A stretch of 38,850 nucleotides of DNA from Actinobacteria bacterium UBA959 (lineage in GTDB: Bacteria > Actinomycetota > Actinomycetes > S36-B12 > UBA5976): positions 205,148 to 243,997 of the forward strand of contig DBCL01000014.1 in NCBI GenBank assembly GCA_002293025.1, in the 5' to 3' direction. Each line of letters opens with the position of its first letter. Within the stretch, counting starts at the first letter, position 1. A program made the translations under genes and the position numbers. The notes beneath the pieces were generated by a model. That model was not told the origin of the DNA and did no database searches. It saw nothing but the letters and a program-made list of their open reading frames with translations. Shown piece by piece: positions 1-8,459 of this stretch.

Positions 1-35
1 TAGGCTCCAAGCAGGAGCAGATAAGGGGTTGAGCC

Positions 36-1013
36 TTGGCAAGTTTTATTCTTAAAAGGTTCGCCAACTTCATTGTCTTGGTAGTTATTGCCACAACTGC
101 AGGTTACCTGCTAGCAGCCATTGCCCTTAATCCTCGCGAGAATTTCTTGGGTCGAAACCCACCAGTGCCAGAATATTCAATTAACTCAATCCTGGATAAC
201 GTCAACATGAATGACCAGGACCCAGTTTTGGAGCGCTACGGAACATGGGTATCTGGGGTTATTAAGGGTGATCTTGGATTAACAATTTTTAGTGAGTCAG
301 TAAATAACGAATTCAAGAATCGAATTTGGGTGAGTTTTAGATTACTTATCCTTGGTTCGATATTTGGTGCAGTGTTTGGTGTTCTTATTGGAGTAATCAG
401 CGCAGTTAGACAGTATAAATTTTTTGATAGAACTTTTGGATACTCTTCTTATGTCATACTCTCAACTCCAGTTTTCCTAATTGCGATCTTGCTCAAATTG
501 TTTGCGGTCTTCATAAATGACAAACTTGGCTTTACCCTGTTTTACACAGTGGGAATGAATACTCCTGAGTTGACCGGTTCAGCACTATTTGTCAATTCAT
601 TGCAACACATGATTTTGCCAAGTTTGGCTCTGATTCTTGGGGGAGTCGCTTTTTATTCGAGATGGCAGCGCAATTCAATGCTGGATGTGCTGGGTAGTGA
701 TCACTTAAGAACTGCTCGTGCAAAAGGTTTGAATAAGAGACAAGCATTATTCAAACACGGACTAAGAGTTGCCATTCTACCAATGGCAACCTTCTTTGCA
801 TATTCTTTTGGGTTATTGATTGCTGGAGCTGCCTTTACTGAACAAATATTTGGCTGGTATGGAATGGGTGAGTGGTTTATCCGAGCTGTAAATACAAATG
901 ACATTAACTCGGTTTCAGCAATTGTCTTATTCACTGCTGTGCTTGTTTTATTCGCTGGTTTCTTGGCAGATGTATTAGTGGCAGCTCTTGATCCAAGGGT
1001 GCGTATTCGATGA
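36..1013 (+). CDS. Oligopeptide/dipeptide ABC transporter permease, OppB/DppB type
   Basis: This 325-residue inner-membrane permease is one half of the channel of a peptide (family 5) ABC importer. It has an N-terminal membrane segment (about residues 8-30), an extracellular loop containing the G-D-L-G-L-T motif usual in OppB/DppB, and a C-terminal permease core. The cytoplasmic loop with R-T-A-R-A-K-G-L is the coupling region that contacts the ATPase. The start is TTG, preceded by AAGGGG at 23-28 with 7 bases of spacing; no ATG gives a better fit. It overlaps the next permease by 4 bases (ATGA). The binding protein (OppA) is not in the window; it may lie just upstream, since bases 1-35 look like the end of a preceding gene, but I cannot fix its frame. 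The substrate could be a peptide, nickel or another family 5 ligand. Confidence 0.9.
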   Translation: MASFILKRFANFIVLVVIATTAGYLLAAIALNPRENFLGRNPPVPEYSINSILDNVNMNDQDPVLERYGTWVSGVIKGDLGLTIFSESVNNEFKNRIWVSFRLLILGSIFGAVFGVLIGVISAVRQYKFFDRTFGYSSYVILSTPVFLIAILLKLFAVFINDKLGFTLFYTVGMNTPELTGSALFVNSLQHMILPSLALILGGVAFYSRWQRNSMLDVLGSDHLRTARAKGLNKRQALFKHGLRVAILPMATFFAYSFGLLIAGAAFTEQIFGWYGMGEWFIRAVNTNDINSVSAIVLFTAVLVLFAGFLADVLVAALDPRVRIR

Positions 1014-1933
1014 GTAAGAAAAATGAGGCTAGCCTGTCTCGCCGCCAACTTTTACGCAGGAGATTTTTTAGAAATAAATCTGCAGTCTTTGGATTAGTTT
1101 GTCTGATGATTGTGGTATTCCTAGCAGTTTTTGGACCAAGCCTTAGCCCTTGGTCTTGGAATTTGTCAGACGAGAATGGCTTAGATTTCAATGCATTCAC
1201 AGAAAGTCCTTACGGCGGAGGATTAACTGCCCCATCATTTGATGATGGCCATTACTTTGGAACTAGTCAGGTTGGCGCAGATGTGTTTGCCCAAACTATG
1301 CGTGGCCTACAAAAGTCCCTGTTAATCGGCCTCTTAGTCGCAGTTTTCTCTACCTCGATTGCAGCGATAGTTGGAGCATCAGCTGGGTATTTGATGGGGA
1401 AAACTGACAGAGCTTTAATGTGGCTAGTAGATCTACTACTAGTACTTCCTTCGTTCTTGCTTTTGGCGATATTGTCTAAGTGGTATCAGTCCAGTGGCTG
1501 GCTTTTACTAGTTGTGTTGTTAGCGATCTTTAATTGGATGATAACCGCAAGAATTGTGCGAAGCGTCTCGATGAGTCTGCGGGAACGTGATTTTATTCGG
1601 GCAGCCCGCTACATGGGGGTGCCAACCAGAAAGATCATTACCAAGCATCTCATCCCAAATATGGCATCTTTATTGATTATTGATGGAACTCTAAATGTTG
1701 GTGGTGCCATCTTGAGTGAGACAGGTTTGTCTTATCTTGGATTTGGAGTTAGGGCGCCCGACGTTTCGCTTGGTTCATTGATCGCTGAGGGCACAGCGTC
1801 AGCCATTACATTCCCGTGGTTGTTCATGTTCTCTGGTGGGCTGCTAATTATTACAGTTTTGGCAGTTAGCCTAATTGGCGATGGATTAAGAGATGCATTT
1901 GATCCTGGCTCACGTTCTGGGAAGAAGTCATGA
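1010..1933 (+). CDS. Oligopeptide/dipeptide ABC transporter permease, OppC/DppC type
   Basis: This second permease (307 residues) of the peptide importer pairs with the upstream OppB-like protein. An N-terminal basic stretch (residues 1-20, with R-R-Q-L-L-R-R-R) precedes the first membrane helix, as in OppC. The periplasmic loop carries the family pattern H-Y-F-G-T-S-Q-V-G-A-D-V. The C-terminal half has the coupling helix region (R-E-R-D-F-I-R-A-A-R-Y-M-G) and the L-S-Y-L-G-F-G motif typical of the family. Start and stop codons overlap the neighbouring genes by 4 bases on both sides, which indicates a translationally coupled operon. Confidence 0.92.
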   Translation: MSKKNEASLSRRQLLRRRFFRNKSAVFGLVCLMIVVFLAVFGPSLSPWSWNLSDENGLDFNAFTESPYGGGLTAPSFDDGHYFGTSQVGADVFAQTMRGLQKSLLIGLLVAVFSTSIAAIVGASAGYLMGKTDRALMWLVDLLLVLPSFLLLAILSKWYQSSGWLLLVVLLAIFNWMITARIVRSVSMSLRERDFIRAARYMGVPTRKIITKHLIPNMASLLIIDGTLNVGGAILSETGLSYLGFGVRAPDVSLGSLIAEGTASAITFPWLFMFSGGLLIITVLAVSLIGDGLRDAFDPGSRSGKKS

Positions 1934-3966
1934 CCAGTCAAGCAATTCTGCAAATCAAAAATCTATCGATTTCTTTTCCCAGTGAATCGGGGATGGTGCA
2001 AGCTGTTCGAAATGTTTCATTGGATATCTACCCAGGAGAAGTGCTTGGCTTAGTTGGAGAATCGGGTTCTGGTAAATCTGTTTTGTCGCTTTCCACAATC
2101 GGGTTGCTACCAAATTCTGCAACAGTTACTGGCGAAGTGATTCTCAATGGTCGTAACTTATTAGAATTAAACGATCAAGAAATGTCTAAGCATCGTGGCA
2201 AAGACATCTCGATGATTTTCCAAGATCCGCTCTCTGCTTTAAATCCAGTGCAGACTATTGGTCACCAGATCGCGGAGGCCTTGTTAATTCACCAAGACAT
2301 CTCGTATGAGCAGGCTTTCCAGCGCGCGGGTGAACTTTTAGATGAAATGCGTATTCCAAAACCATTCGAGCGAGCCAAGTCGTACCCTCATGAGTTTTCT
2401 GGGGGAATGCGGCAACGTGTGATGATTGCCTTAGCAATTGCTAATGCCCCAAAGATTATTCTCGCTGATGAGCCATCAACTGCCCTAGATGTGACCGTCC
2501 AAGCTCAAGTTCTGCAATTACTAAAGCGTGCTAGTGAACTAACTGGAGCTGCAGTTGTGTTGGTCACTCATGACATGGGGGTCGTGGCTGGTTTAGCTGA
2601 CCGAATCGCAATCATGTATTCAGGACGTATCGTCGAAGAAGGTCCTATTGAACAAGTTTTTGCAAAGCCGGGCATGCCTTACACCGTTGGGTTGATTAGA
2701 TCCATCCCACGAATTGACGCTAAGCAGAAACGAAAACTCGTTTCAATTGCTGGGTCACCCCCATTGCCTGTCGATCTTCCACCTGGCTGCGCATTTGCCC
2801 CAAGGTGTCCTGCAAGGCAAGATATTTGTGAAACCAAACTGCCTGAGCTGGAATCTTTAAGTGGGGAGCAAAGGGTTGCCTGTTTGCGGAAAGATGAAAT
2901 TCAAAACTTGATCGCAACAGGCGATCTGTACTCAACTGAGGAAACTTCTACTATCGATCAAAGTAAATCAGGGGAGACTATTTTAAGCGTTGAGAATCTC
3001 TCAAAATCTTTCCCAGTTTTCAAAGGTGCAGTGCTTCGTCGGCGAATTGGATCGGTGCACGCGGTTGATGACATCAGCTTTTCGTTAAGTGAAGGTAGAT
3101 GTTTAGCAATAGTTGGAGAGTCCGGTTGTGGCAAGACAACAACATTGCTTGAAATCATGAACTTAGTGGCACCTGAAAAAGGTCGGATTGTTGTGTTTGG
3201 TAAGGATGTTTCTGAAATTTCCAAATCAGAAAGACTCGCTTTAAGAAAAGACCTACAAATAGTGTTTCAAGATCCGTTTGCATCTTTAGATCCCAGGATG
3301 CCCATTGGTGAAATCATTATTGAGCAACTGCAAGTATTCAAGGTGCCAAAGGTTGAACAGATGGCTCGCATGCAGGAATTGCTAGAAATTGTGGGCCTTG
3401 ATCCAGCTCACGCAAATAGATTCCCAGCTGAATTTTCTGGTGGTCAGCGACAACGTATTGCCATAGCTAGAGCCCTAGCTCTTAACCCAAAAATTCTCAT
3501 TCTGGATGAGCCTGTTTCTGCCTTAGATGTGAGTGTTCGAGCAGGTGTATTGAATTTATTGGCTGATCTGCAAAAGAAATTGAGAATTTCTTATCTCTTA
3601 GTAAGTCACGATCTATCAGTTGTTCAACACGTGGCAGATTTTGTAGCAGTTATGTATTTGGGCTCAGTTGTGGAAAGTGGACCTGTGGATACAGTCTTCA
3701 ATCACCCACGACACCCGTACACCCAAGCTTTGTTGTCTGCAGTTCCAATTCCAGATCCGGTGGCTGAGAAAACAAGAGAACGCATCATTTTGGAAGGGGA
3801 ATTACCTTCTCCAATGAATCCACCAAGTGGTTGCAGGTTCCACAATCGTTGCCATGTTAGACAAACCCTGGCTCCAAAAGATCAAGAACATTGTGCAACC
3901 ACTCGACCAGTGCTCTTAGCACAAGCGGGCAATTTGGTCGCTTGTCATCATCCAATCGGCCAATAA
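1930..3966 (+). CDS. Fused peptide ABC transporter ATPase, OppD-OppF in one chain
   Basis: At 678 residues this is twice the length of a single ATPase and contains two full nucleotide-binding domains. Domain 1 has Walker A G-E-S-G-S-G-K-S (43-50), signature F-S-G-G-M-R-Q-R and Walker B I-I-L-A-D-E-P. Domain 2 has Walker A G-E-S-G-C-G-K-T (396-403), signature F-S-G-G-Q-R-Q-R and Walker B I-L-I-L-D-E-P. Each domain ends in the oligo_HPY type C-terminal element with G-C-x-F-x-x-R-C and a later Cys, as in OppD, DppD and OppF; in the second copy the usual R-C-P is R-C-H. Both ATP sites look intact. Separate oppD and oppF genes are the more common layout, but fused forms occur in many Actinobacteria. 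It is coupled to the permease gene by an ATGA overlap and drives peptide import at the cytoplasmic face. Confidence 0.93.
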   Translation: MTSQAILQIKNLSISFPSESGMVQAVRNVSLDIYPGEVLGLVGESGSGKSVLSLSTIGLLPNSATVTGEVILNGRNLLELNDQEMSKHRGKDISMIFQDPLSALNPVQTIGHQIAEALLIHQDISYEQAFQRAGELLDEMRIPKPFERAKSYPHEFSGGMRQRVMIALAIANAPKIILADEPSTALDVTVQAQVLQLLKRASELTGAAVVLVTHDMGVVAGLADRIAIMYSGRIVEEGPIEQVFAKPGMPYTVGLIRSIPRIDAKQKRKLVSIAGSPPLPVDLPPGCAFAPRCPARQDICETKLPELESLSGEQRVACLRKDEIQNLIATGDLYSTEETSTIDQSKSGETILSVENLSKSFPVFKGAVLRRRIGSVHAVDDISFSLSEGRCLAIVGESGCGKTTTLLEIMNLVAPEKGRIVVFGKDVSEISKSERLALRKDLQIVFQDPFASLDPRMPIGEIIIEQLQVFKVPKVEQMARMQELLEIVGLDPAHANRFPAEFSGGQRQRIAIARALALNPKILILDEPVSALDVSVRAGVLNLLADLQKKLRISYLLVSHDLSVVQHVADFVAVMYLGSVVESGPVDTVFNHPRHPYTQALLSAVPIPDPVAEKTRERIILEGELPSPMNPPSGCRFHNRCHVRQTLAPKDQEHCATTRPVLLAQAGNLVACHHPIGQ

Positions 3967-3969
3967 ACT
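3942..3969 (+). promoter_or_regulatory. Promoter for leaderless mRNA of the M48 protease
   Basis: TTGTCA (3942-3947), 16 bases, then TAAACT (3964-3969), with the ATG exactly 6 bases further on at 3976. The -35 lies inside the end of the ATPase gene. There is no Shine-Dalgarno sequence, so the transcript probably begins at the start codon. The same TAAACT with 6-base spacing occurs before the GTG at 8460. Confidence 0.6.
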
Positions 3970-3975
3970 AGGTCT

Positions 3976-5217
3976 ATGAGTACTTCCGACTGGCTTTTGA
4001 TTGGAATCTTGGCGTTTGTGGCAATCGATTTTTTAATTGGCACTTTGCTAAATTACTTGAACGAGAAATCAAATCAGCAACCTCTGTCTGAGCAGGTTTC
4101 TCAGATATATGATCTAACTGGCTACAACAAATCTTTGGAATACGGCACAACTAAATACAAATTCGGGCTATTCACTTCAGTGGTTAGTACCATCGTTATT
4201 TTGTTAGCAATTGTTCTTGGTTGGTTTGCCTGGTTGGATGCCAGCTTGCGAGAAGTGATCCGTAGCGACTTGATGGTAACCGTTTCATTTGTAGGTATTT
4301 TGATAGTGCTTGCTGCAATAACAGGTCTGCCAACTAGCTATTACGCAACCTTTGTAATTGAGGAAAAATTTGGATTTAATAAGACGACCAAGAAACTTTT
4401 CATCGCAGATAACATCAAGCAAACTTTACTTTCTCTTGCGTTAGGCCTTCCCCTGATTGGACTAATAGCCTGGATCTACCAAGAACTAAATTCACTGTTT
4501 TGGCTAGTTGGGTGGTTGCTGATCTCAGTATTCTCACTCTTCATGTTTATATTTGGAACTCGGATATTTCTACCACTATTCAACAAATTAAAGCCATTGC
4601 CAGCAGGAGAGCTTCGAGATGAAGTTGAGGCTTATTGCCAATCACAAGGTTTTCCACTTTCAAAACTATGGGAGATGGATGCATCAAAGAGATCTACAAA
4701 GTTGAATGCATTTTTCTCTGGAATGGGTAAAGTTAAGATTATTGGGCTGTATGACACCTTGATCCAGAAATTAACCACAAAAGAAGTGGTTGCAGTTTTG
4801 GCTCATGAAGTCGGCCACTACAAACGCAAGCATGTTTACACAATGTTTTTGTTTAGTAATGTTCAGACTTTAATTCTCTTCGCACTCATGGGTTGGCTGC
4901 TGGGAAATCCCAATCTGGCACGAGCCTTAGGGTCTGAGATACCAAGCTTTCACCTTTCATTAATTTCTTTTGTATTATTATTTTCACCACTGTCTACTAT
5001 CTTGGGTTTGATTGCGAATTCATTTTCGAGGTTTAATGAATATCAAGCGGATCAGTTCTCGATAGACACCTACCCAGGTGCAAGAGAGCACCTACATTCT
5101 GCACTGAAGAAACTGTCAGTTGAATCTTTAAAGGACTTAAACCCGCATCCAATGTATGTGAAGGTGAATTACTCACACCCTCCAATTCTAGAGAGATTGG
5201 CAAATCTCAAGAGTTAG
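3976..5217 (+). CDS. M48 (Ste24-type) membrane zinc metalloprotease
   Basis: This 413-residue integral membrane protease carries the zinc motif H-E-V-G-H at residues 277-281; a second glutamate ligand probably lies in N-E-Y-Q-A-D-Q near residue 357. Length, multiple membrane helices and the N-terminal region (with G-F-N-K-T-T between helices) match the CAAX prenyl protease 1/Ste24 branch rather than the shorter HtpX. Bacteria have no prenylated CAAX proteins, so the likely role is membrane-protein quality control or peptide cleavage; the substrate is unknown. It lies 9 bases after the peptide-import ATPase but has its own promoter, so a link to peptide uptake is only positional. Its stop is 4 bases from that of the convergent downstream gene. 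Confidence 0.88.
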   Translation: MSTSDWLLIGILAFVAIDFLIGTLLNYLNEKSNQQPLSEQVSQIYDLTGYNKSLEYGTTKYKFGLFTSVVSTIVILLAIVLGWFAWLDASLREVIRSDLMVTVSFVGILIVLAAITGLPTSYYATFVIEEKFGFNKTTKKLFIADNIKQTLLSLALGLPLIGLIAWIYQELNSLFWLVGWLLISVFSLFMFIFGTRIFLPLFNKLKPLPAGELRDEVEAYCQSQGFPLSKLWEMDASKRSTKLNAFFSGMGKVKIIGLYDTLIQKLTTKEVVAVLAHEVGHYKRKHVYTMFLFSNVQTLILFALMGWLLGNPNLARALGSEIPSFHLSLISFVLLFSPLSTILGLIANSFSRFNEYQADQFSIDTYPGAREHLHSALKKLSVESLKDLNPHPMYVKVNYSHPPILERLANLKS

Positions 5218-5221
5218 TTGA

Positions 5222-5776
5222 TTACTTTAGTTCAGCTAAGCGAGTTTTAACTAAAGCAAGCAGTAGTTTTGGGTCAGGCTTCCAGTCATTCGGGATTGCA
5301 ATTGTGTGTTTGTTGACCTTGAGATCTTTGACTTTATCACCATGAGAAGTTAATGCTGACTCACTCCAAGGGTTAATCAGAATATGATTTTTTGCAACGC
5401 CAAGACCAAAAATGTAACCAGCCTCATTTCTGAGCATTGGCTGGTTCCAGGCGATGACTAATTCAAGTTTGGGATATTTAGTCCTGATTGTTTTGATGAT
5501 GGATTTAATCGTTTTAGCTTGTTTAGGGTCAATGCTTTGGAAGTAATCATTGGTTGAATTGAATTTGCTAGAAGACTTGGACCCTTTGATAAACATCACC
5601 ACCGCATTGGCGTGCGCTTGGCTAAATCCGTGATTCTCACGTAGGAATGCGACCTGCTCAGGATATTTTTGCTCGGAGATTTCTTTAATGAGCTTTAGCC
5701 AGTAGGCGATTGGGTGTCCATACTTCTTCTCAATGCTGGGGAAATGCTTTTCACGAAGGCCTTTGTCGGTGTTCAT
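5222..5776 (-). CDS. DUF4287 plus DUF1801/DUF5655 domain protein
   Basis: This cytoplasmic protein of 184 residues looks like a two-domain family. An N-terminal DUF4287-like segment (about 1-70) has K-K-Y-G-H-P-I-A-Y-W and G-F-S-Q-A-H-A-N-A-V-V. A C-terminal DUF1801/YdhG-like segment (about 78-184) has the pattern of two lysine/proline-rich helices followed by A-W-N-Q-P-M. No catalytic residues are recognisable and I assign no function. It is convergent with the M48 protease gene and transcribed alone. The start is supported by a TAGAAT box 6 bases upstream rather than by a ribosome-binding site. Confidence 0.8.
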   Translation of the reverse strand: MNTDKGLREKHFPSIEKKYGHPIAYWLKLIKEISEQKYPEQVAFLRENHGFSQAHANAVVMFIKGSKSSSKFNSTNDYFQSIDPKQAKTIKSIIKTIRTKYPKLELVIAWNQPMLRNEAGYIFGLGVAKNHILINPWSESALTSHGDKVKDLKVNKHTIAIPNDWKPDPKLLLALVKTRLAELK

Positions 5777-5782
5777 CTTGAA

Positions 5783-5788
5783 ATTCTA
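5783..5788 (-). promoter_or_regulatory. -10 box of a leaderless transcript
   Basis: On the reverse strand TAGAAT lies exactly 6 bases before the ATG at 5776, and no Shine-Dalgarno sequence is present. No good -35 hexamer is visible at 16-18 bases. Confidence 0.45.
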
Positions 5789-5907
5789 ATACTGCTCTTG
5801 AGGTAACCTTTAAGGGTTCTCGGACAACCTTTGACCTGCAAGATTAAACCCAATCCCTCTAGTATTCGCAGTAGCCAACCTCGAGGCTGCAGTAACAAGG
5901 AGTCCTA

Positions 5908-7872
5908 ATGTCCAAGCCGAACTATGGTGAAACAGTTAGATTGACAGTGGCTCAAGCGCTGGTTAAATACATATCTGCGCAATATTCGGTTTCGGATGGT
6001 GTTCGCCAAAGGTTTGTCCCAGGGGCGCTTGGCATTTTTGGTCATGGAAATTTGGCCGGTCTTGGTCAGGCCTTAGATCAATACAGCGATCAGCTGCCAT
6101 TTATTCAAGGAAGAAATGAACAAGGCATCGCACATATAGCAACTGCATTTGCCAAGGCAAATTTAAGGACTCGAACTTTGGCAGTGACTGCATCTATTGG
6201 ACCAGGTGCCTTAAACATGGTAACTGCGGCAGGACTAGCCACTATTAATCGTCTGCCATTGTTGTTACTGCCAGGTGATGCTTATGCAACTAGAAGACAA
6301 GGTCCGGTTTTGCAGCAACTAGAGGACCCAACTGCCCCAGACATATCGGTTAATGATGCTTTCCGACCAGTTTCCAAGTTTTTTGATCGAATTACTCGCC
6401 CAGAACAATTATTAACTTCACTACCGAATGCTTTTAGAGTTTTAGCCAATCCAGTCGAGACTGGCGCTGTGGTGATTGCTCTACCTCAAGATATTCAATC
6501 TCATGCCTTTGACTTTCCCGTTTCCTTCTTTGCTGAAAAAGATTGGAAGATTAGACGTATCCTTCCAGATCCTGTAGATCTTGAACAAATTGCAGCATTG
6601 ATTTCAAAGGCCCAAAAACCAATAATCATTGCTGGTGGAGGGGTTCTTTACTCTCAAGCAAGTTCGGAACTTGAGCAATTAGCAGAATCAACTGGTATTC
6701 CAGTTTGTGAAACATTTGGTGGTAAAGGAGCTGTTACCAAAAAAGCTGACTGGCAACTAGGTGGAATTGGCTTGGAGGGCACTCCTGCAACTAATAAGTT
6801 AGTAAATCAAGCTGACCTAGTGTTGCATGTTGGTACGCGACTAACTGATTTCGCTACAGCATCTCAGTCAATCTTCCAAAATCCAGATGTTGAGTTTGTT
6901 TCGATAAATGTTTCTGAGTTTGACGGAGTCAAGCAAGGTGCCTTAACTGCTGTTGGTGATGCCAAATTGGCCTTGACCCAACTGAATAAAACTTTGAAAG
7001 GCTTCAAGGTTCCAGCCTCATGGGCTTCCGAAGTAGCAAAACTAAACTCAGCTTGGCGAGTAGAGCGAGCTTTGGCCATGGACCCAGATGTCTTGTTCGA
7101 TAAAAAGACTTTACCAAATTCACCAATTACGGAAGCCATTCTCACCCAAGGGCAGCTGCTTGGTGTTTTGCAGGAACATGCTCAAGATGGAGATATTTTG
7201 ATTGCGGCTGCAGGTGGCCCACCAGGAGATGTGCAAAAGATCTGGGATGCAACTGATGGCAGACATGCACATTTGGAGTTTGGTTTTTCTTGCATGGGGT
7301 ATGAGATTCCAGCAGCAATCGGAGTCAGATTAGCTAATCCAAATACATCAAATCGTGTAATTACTTTTGTTGGTGATGGAACTTTTGTGATGGCCCCAAC
7401 AGAGCTAGTAACCGCCGCCCAAGAAGGGCTCGATCTAACAGTTGTTATTTCTGAAAATCATGGATATCAAGTTATTCGCAGATTACAGATGGGTCGAGTT
7501 GGAAAGAGTTTCGGAAATGAATTCAGATATCGAACCGCGGGTCCCTTATTCACTGATTCAGCCAAAGTAAAAGGTGAGGTAGCAAAACTAGAAGGCGATT
7601 ATCTAGCAATAGATTTAGTGAAGATGGCTGAAGGTATGGGCTGCAAGACTTACCGTCCAGTTAGCGCAGATGAGTTTAGGAAAGTATTAAAAGAGACCAG
7701 ATCTGCAACTGGCCCAATCGTGATAGTTGTTCCAACAGTTCAGCATGCGCTTTTGCCTGGTGCAGGAGTTTGGTGGGATGTTGCACCAGCTGAGGTCTCC
7801 ACACAAGCTTGGATTGCGCCGCTACGCCAGGAATATGAAGAGGGTCTCAAAACGCAGCGTTGGCACGGGTAA
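5908..7872 (+). CDS. iolD: 3D-(3,5/4)-trihydroxycyclohexane-1,2-dione hydrolase (IolD)
   Basis: This 654-residue thiamine-diphosphate enzyme matches IolD, which opens the ring of trihydroxycyclohexanedione to 5-deoxyglucuronate during myo-inositol catabolism. The N-terminal Pyr domain has the catalytic glutamate E71 in G-R-N-E-Q-G; the middle domain has the Rossmann-like A-G-G-G-V; the C-terminal PP domain has the cofactor motif G-D-G (489-491) followed by E-N-H-G about 26 residues on. The N-terminal block with R-F-V-P-G and G-I-F-G-H-G-N separates IolD from acetolactate synthase. The start has a clear AAGGAG at 5897-5902, 5 bases before ATG. No iolB, iolC, iolE, iolG or inositol transporter is in the window, so it stands alone and its pathway context is unproven. 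Confidence 0.88.
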   Translation: MSKPNYGETVRLTVAQALVKYISAQYSVSDGVRQRFVPGALGIFGHGNLAGLGQALDQYSDQLPFIQGRNEQGIAHIATAFAKANLRTRTLAVTASIGPGALNMVTAAGLATINRLPLLLLPGDAYATRRQGPVLQQLEDPTAPDISVNDAFRPVSKFFDRITRPEQLLTSLPNAFRVLANPVETGAVVIALPQDIQSHAFDFPVSFFAEKDWKIRRILPDPVDLEQIAALISKAQKPIIIAGGGVLYSQASSELEQLAESTGIPVCETFGGKGAVTKKADWQLGGIGLEGTPATNKLVNQADLVLHVGTRLTDFATASQSIFQNPDVEFVSINVSEFDGVKQGALTAVGDAKLALTQLNKTLKGFKVPASWASEVAKLNSAWRVERALAMDPDVLFDKKTLPNSPITEAILTQGQLLGVLQEHAQDGDILIAAAGGPPGDVQKIWDATDGRHAHLEFGFSCMGYEIPAAIGVRLANPNTSNRVITFVGDGTFVMAPTELVTAAQEGLDLTVVISENHGYQVIRRLQMGRVGKSFGNEFRYRTAGPLFTDSAKVKGEVAKLEGDYLAIDLVKMAEGMGCKTYRPVSADEFRKVLKETRSATGPIVIVVPTVQHALLPGAGVWWDVAPAEVSTQAWIAPLRQEYEEGLKTQRWHG

Positions 7873-7875
7873 CAA

Positions 7876-8163
7876 CTAGTTGATGGGTATTTGTTTAACT
7901 ACCCATCGCTCAGCATAGAAAGACATTAGTGGAACAGTGCCGGCTAAACACATACCCAGTGTGCGCACAACCCCCCATTTGGCTTTTCGAGCAAGGTCAA
8001 AGGTCACTACCAAATAAACCATGTAGATGAGCCCATGAAGTTGCGCAAACCAAGGGACCTCAGGGCCTAGGGTGTATTTGATAATAATCTCAACTGTGAA
8101 AGCTAAAAGAACCAGTCCTGCAAGATAAGCCATAAATCTAAAACGGGTCACTGCTGATTTCAT
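7876..8163 (-). CDS. DUF3817 small membrane protein
   Basis: This 95-residue membrane protein has about three hydrophobic segments and matches the actinobacterial DUF3817 family pattern, with a conserved L-H-G in the middle (Q-L-H-G-L-I-Y-M-V-Y) and an F-x-E-R-like ending (F-Y-A-E-R-W). A longer reading frame extends to 8280, but the ATG at 8163 is the better start: it forms a 4-base ATGA overlap with the stop of the upstream gene and gives the usual family length. Its function is unknown. It is convergent with iolD, with only 3 bases between stop codons. Confidence 0.82.
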   Translation of the reverse strand: MKSAVTRFRFMAYLAGLVLLAFTVEIIIKYTLGPEVPWFAQLHGLIYMVYLVVTFDLARKAKWGVVRTLGMCLAGTVPLMSFYAERWVVKQIPIN

Positions 8164-8423
8164 TTGGATTTCAATTTCCTTTGCTTGATTAAATAATCGT
8201 CTGAGATGAATTTCCACCAAAACCATAAAGCAGCAAAAGCAAATATCCACCACTGAAAGGCGTAGAAAGTATTTTGCCAATCCAGGACAGTTTCACCTGT
8301 GCTCGCGGAAACACGATATCGAAGCTCCCACTGCCAAATGCCAAGCCATCCAAAACCGCCCAACAGGCTTGACGCAAATAAATGAAACGGAATCCACTTT
8401 GGGGACAAAAAGTAGCGGAGCAT
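8160..8423 (-). CDS. Small tryptophan-rich two-helix membrane protein
   Basis: This is an 87-residue protein with two hydrophobic segments (about 12-31 and 52-70) separated by a polar loop. It has seven to eight tryptophans, including L-G-I-W-Q-W and F-Q-W-W-I-F. The opening (R-Y-F-L-S-P-K-W) and first helix resemble the N-terminus of SURF1-like cytochrome oxidase assembly proteins, but the rest of such a protein is absent. Actinobacteria often carry a similar short gene beside DUF3817, as I recall. It is co-transcribed with the DUF3817 gene (4-base overlap). The function is unknown. Confidence 0.7.
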   Translation of the reverse strand: MLRYFLSPKWIPFHLFASSLLGGFGWLGIWQWELRYRVSASTGETVLDWQNTFYAFQWWIFAFAALWFWWKFISDDYLIKQRKLKSK

Positions 8424-8447
8424 GCATGAAATCTTAGGCCAAGGCCC

Positions 8448-8453
8448 TAAACT
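8448..8453 (+). promoter_or_regulatory. -10 box of a leaderless transcript for the EamA gene
   Basis: TAAACT lies exactly 6 bases before the GTG at 8460, the same hexamer and spacing as before the M48 gene. No Shine-Dalgarno sequence is present and no convincing -35 is seen. Confidence 0.5.
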
Positions 8454-8459
8454 CGCTTA

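Noticed and set aside
1..35. C-terminus of an upstream peptide-binding protein
   Set aside because: All three frames end within 55 bases and none has recognisable residues, so no frame can be assigned.
5831..5865. iolD promoter from TTGACC (5831) and TAGTAT (5860)
   Set aside because: The spacer would be 23 bases, too long for a standard promoter; no other good pair was found.
7882..7907. Hairpin GATGGGTA / TACCCATC between iolD and the DUF3817 gene as a terminator
   Set aside because: The 8-bp stem lies inside the DUF3817 coding end and has no T-tract on either strand; too weak to annotate.
8164..8280. Longer N-terminus for the DUF3817 protein
   Set aside because: The extra 39 residues overlap the upstream gene in another frame and lack family similarity; the ATGA overlap at 8163 gives the normal length.
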